DNA of 6,081 nt from Oscillospiraceae bacterium (GTDB lineage Bacteria > Bacillota_A > Clostridia > Oscillospirales > Oscillospiraceae), in NCBI GenBank assembly GCA_031265965.1, contig JAISBX010000032.1, positions 1 through 6,081 of the forward strand, in the 5' to 3' direction. The translations under genes were made by a program, and so were the position numbers. Below, piece after piece: positions 5,508-6,081 of this stretch; the first letter of the stretch is position 1; the number at the start of each line of letters is the position of its first letter. The notes under the pieces are model-generated. The model worked only from the letters and a program-made list of their open reading frames with translations, did not search any database and was not told the origin of the DNA.

Positions 5508-6081
5508 ATGCTTATACAATTTAATTTTTCGAATTACAAGTCCTTTCGCGACGATACGTCGCTGGATATGACCGCGACGAAAATTTCAGAGCACAGCGAT
5601 CGCGTTGTATCAATTGCCAACGATCGGCTGCTCCGCGTCGCGGCGATTTACGGAGCGAACGCAAGCGGAAAATCCAACGTCTTTGCCGCGTTTTATTTTA
5701 TGTCTATATATATCCTAGAGTCTTTCGCTTTCGGCGGGGGGGGATCAAAGGAAAAAAGGCGCCAGATCCAAGCAAAACCGTTCAAGTTTGATAAGGACAG
5801 CCCGACCAAGAATACAAGCTTTGAAGTGTTTTTCATCGACCAAACAGACAGCTCCCTCAAATCTTACCAATATGGTTTTTCATTAAAAGGAGCTGTCATA
5901 GCGGAAGAGTGGTTGTATTACAAATCCAAGAGCTCACGGGAATATAAAACGGTCTTTTACAGAGACGCCGCTGCAGGGAAGCTGGATTTTGACAAAATCT
6001 CGAAAATCCAAGCGGAAAATATTACTTCCGCATTGGAGCCCGAAACCCTTATCGTTTCATTGGGCGCAAAATTGAAGATCG
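5508..6081 (+). CDS. AAA_15/AAA_21-type ATPase, OLD/RloA-like (3' partial)
   Basis: The first 191 codons of a longer gene are visible; it runs off the window end without a stop. The N-terminus MLIQFNFSNYKSFRD is the typical opening of SMC/ABC-related ATPases of the AAA_15/AAA_21 group. Walker A GANASGKS follows at residues 49-56. The region after it includes a glycine run (residues 76-79) encoded by eight consecutive G. Signature, Walker B and any nuclease (TOPRIM) or other C-terminal domain lie outside the window, so the exact subfamily cannot be fixed. Homologues include RloA-type and other defence-associated ATPases, often paired with a downstream nuclease-like gene; that role is inference here. 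The gene has its own promoter, lower GC and a different isoleucine codon choice (3 ATA, 7 ATC, 4 ATT) from the zinc genes, consistent with a different origin. Confidence 0.8.
   Translation, partial: MLIQFNFSNYKSFRDDTSLDMTATKISEHSDRVVSIANDRLLRVAAIYGANASGKSNVFAAFYFMSIYILESFAFGGGGSKEKRRQIQAKPFKFDKDSPTKNTSFEVFFIDQTDSSLKSYQYGFSLKGAVIAEEWLYYKSKSSREYKTVFYRDAAAGKLDFDKISKIQAENITSALEPETLIVSLGAKLKI

Noticed and set aside
1..6081. CRISPR array, tRNA, rRNA, riboswitch or insertion sequence
   Set aside because: No spaced direct repeats, cloverleaf, rRNA-like stretch or transposase motif could be seen, and intergenic gaps are too short (82 bases at most) for most such elements.

Overview
The window is a compact, GC-rich, all plus-strand zinc-homeostasis operon, followed by a promoter and the first part of an unrelated, more AT-rich ATPase gene. 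The layout (znuA-znuC-znuB, a Fur-family repressor, a COG0523/CobW GTPase, then a COG0701-type permease) and the strong GGAGG-type ribosome sites suggest a GC-rich bacterium, possibly a Bacillota/Clostridia relative. ATA is the main isoleucine codon despite the high GC (16 ATA, 8 ATC and 1 ATT in znuB by hand count), which is a distinctive lineage trait. Taxonomy is inference only and weak.

Region by region: 1-855 is znuA, the zinc-binding ABC receptor, whose 5' end lies outside the window. 879-1598 is znuC, the ATPase. 1612-2421 is znuB, the membrane permease. 2434-2841 is a Fur-family regulator, most likely Zur. 2902-3831 is a COG0523 (CobW-like) GTPase with an intact CxCC motif and a His-rich loop. 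3833-5425 is a fusion protein: a second, divergent CobW-like P-loop domain without CxCC and with a degenerate guanine-specificity motif, joined to a COG0701/DUF318-type permease. 5426-5507 holds a small inverted repeat and a near-consensus promoter. 5508-6081 is the start of an AAA-type ATPase of the AAA_15/AAA_21 (OLD/RloA-like) kind, cut off by the window end.

How the genes probably work together: ZnuA captures extracellular zinc, ZnuB and ZnuC import it, Zur senses intracellular zinc and probably represses the operon, and the CxCC GTPase delivers zinc to client proteins when it is scarce. The fusion protein places an NTPase-like module of the same family directly on a polytopic membrane protein. 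Its function is not established; a nucleotide-gated metal permease or metal-handoff complex at the membrane is a reasonable hypothesis. The ATPase at the end is a separate transcription unit with different base and codon composition and may mark the edge of an accessory or defence region.

Most novel element: the fusion of a degenerate CobW-type NTPase to a COG0701 permease, in tandem with a canonical CxCC paralogue.
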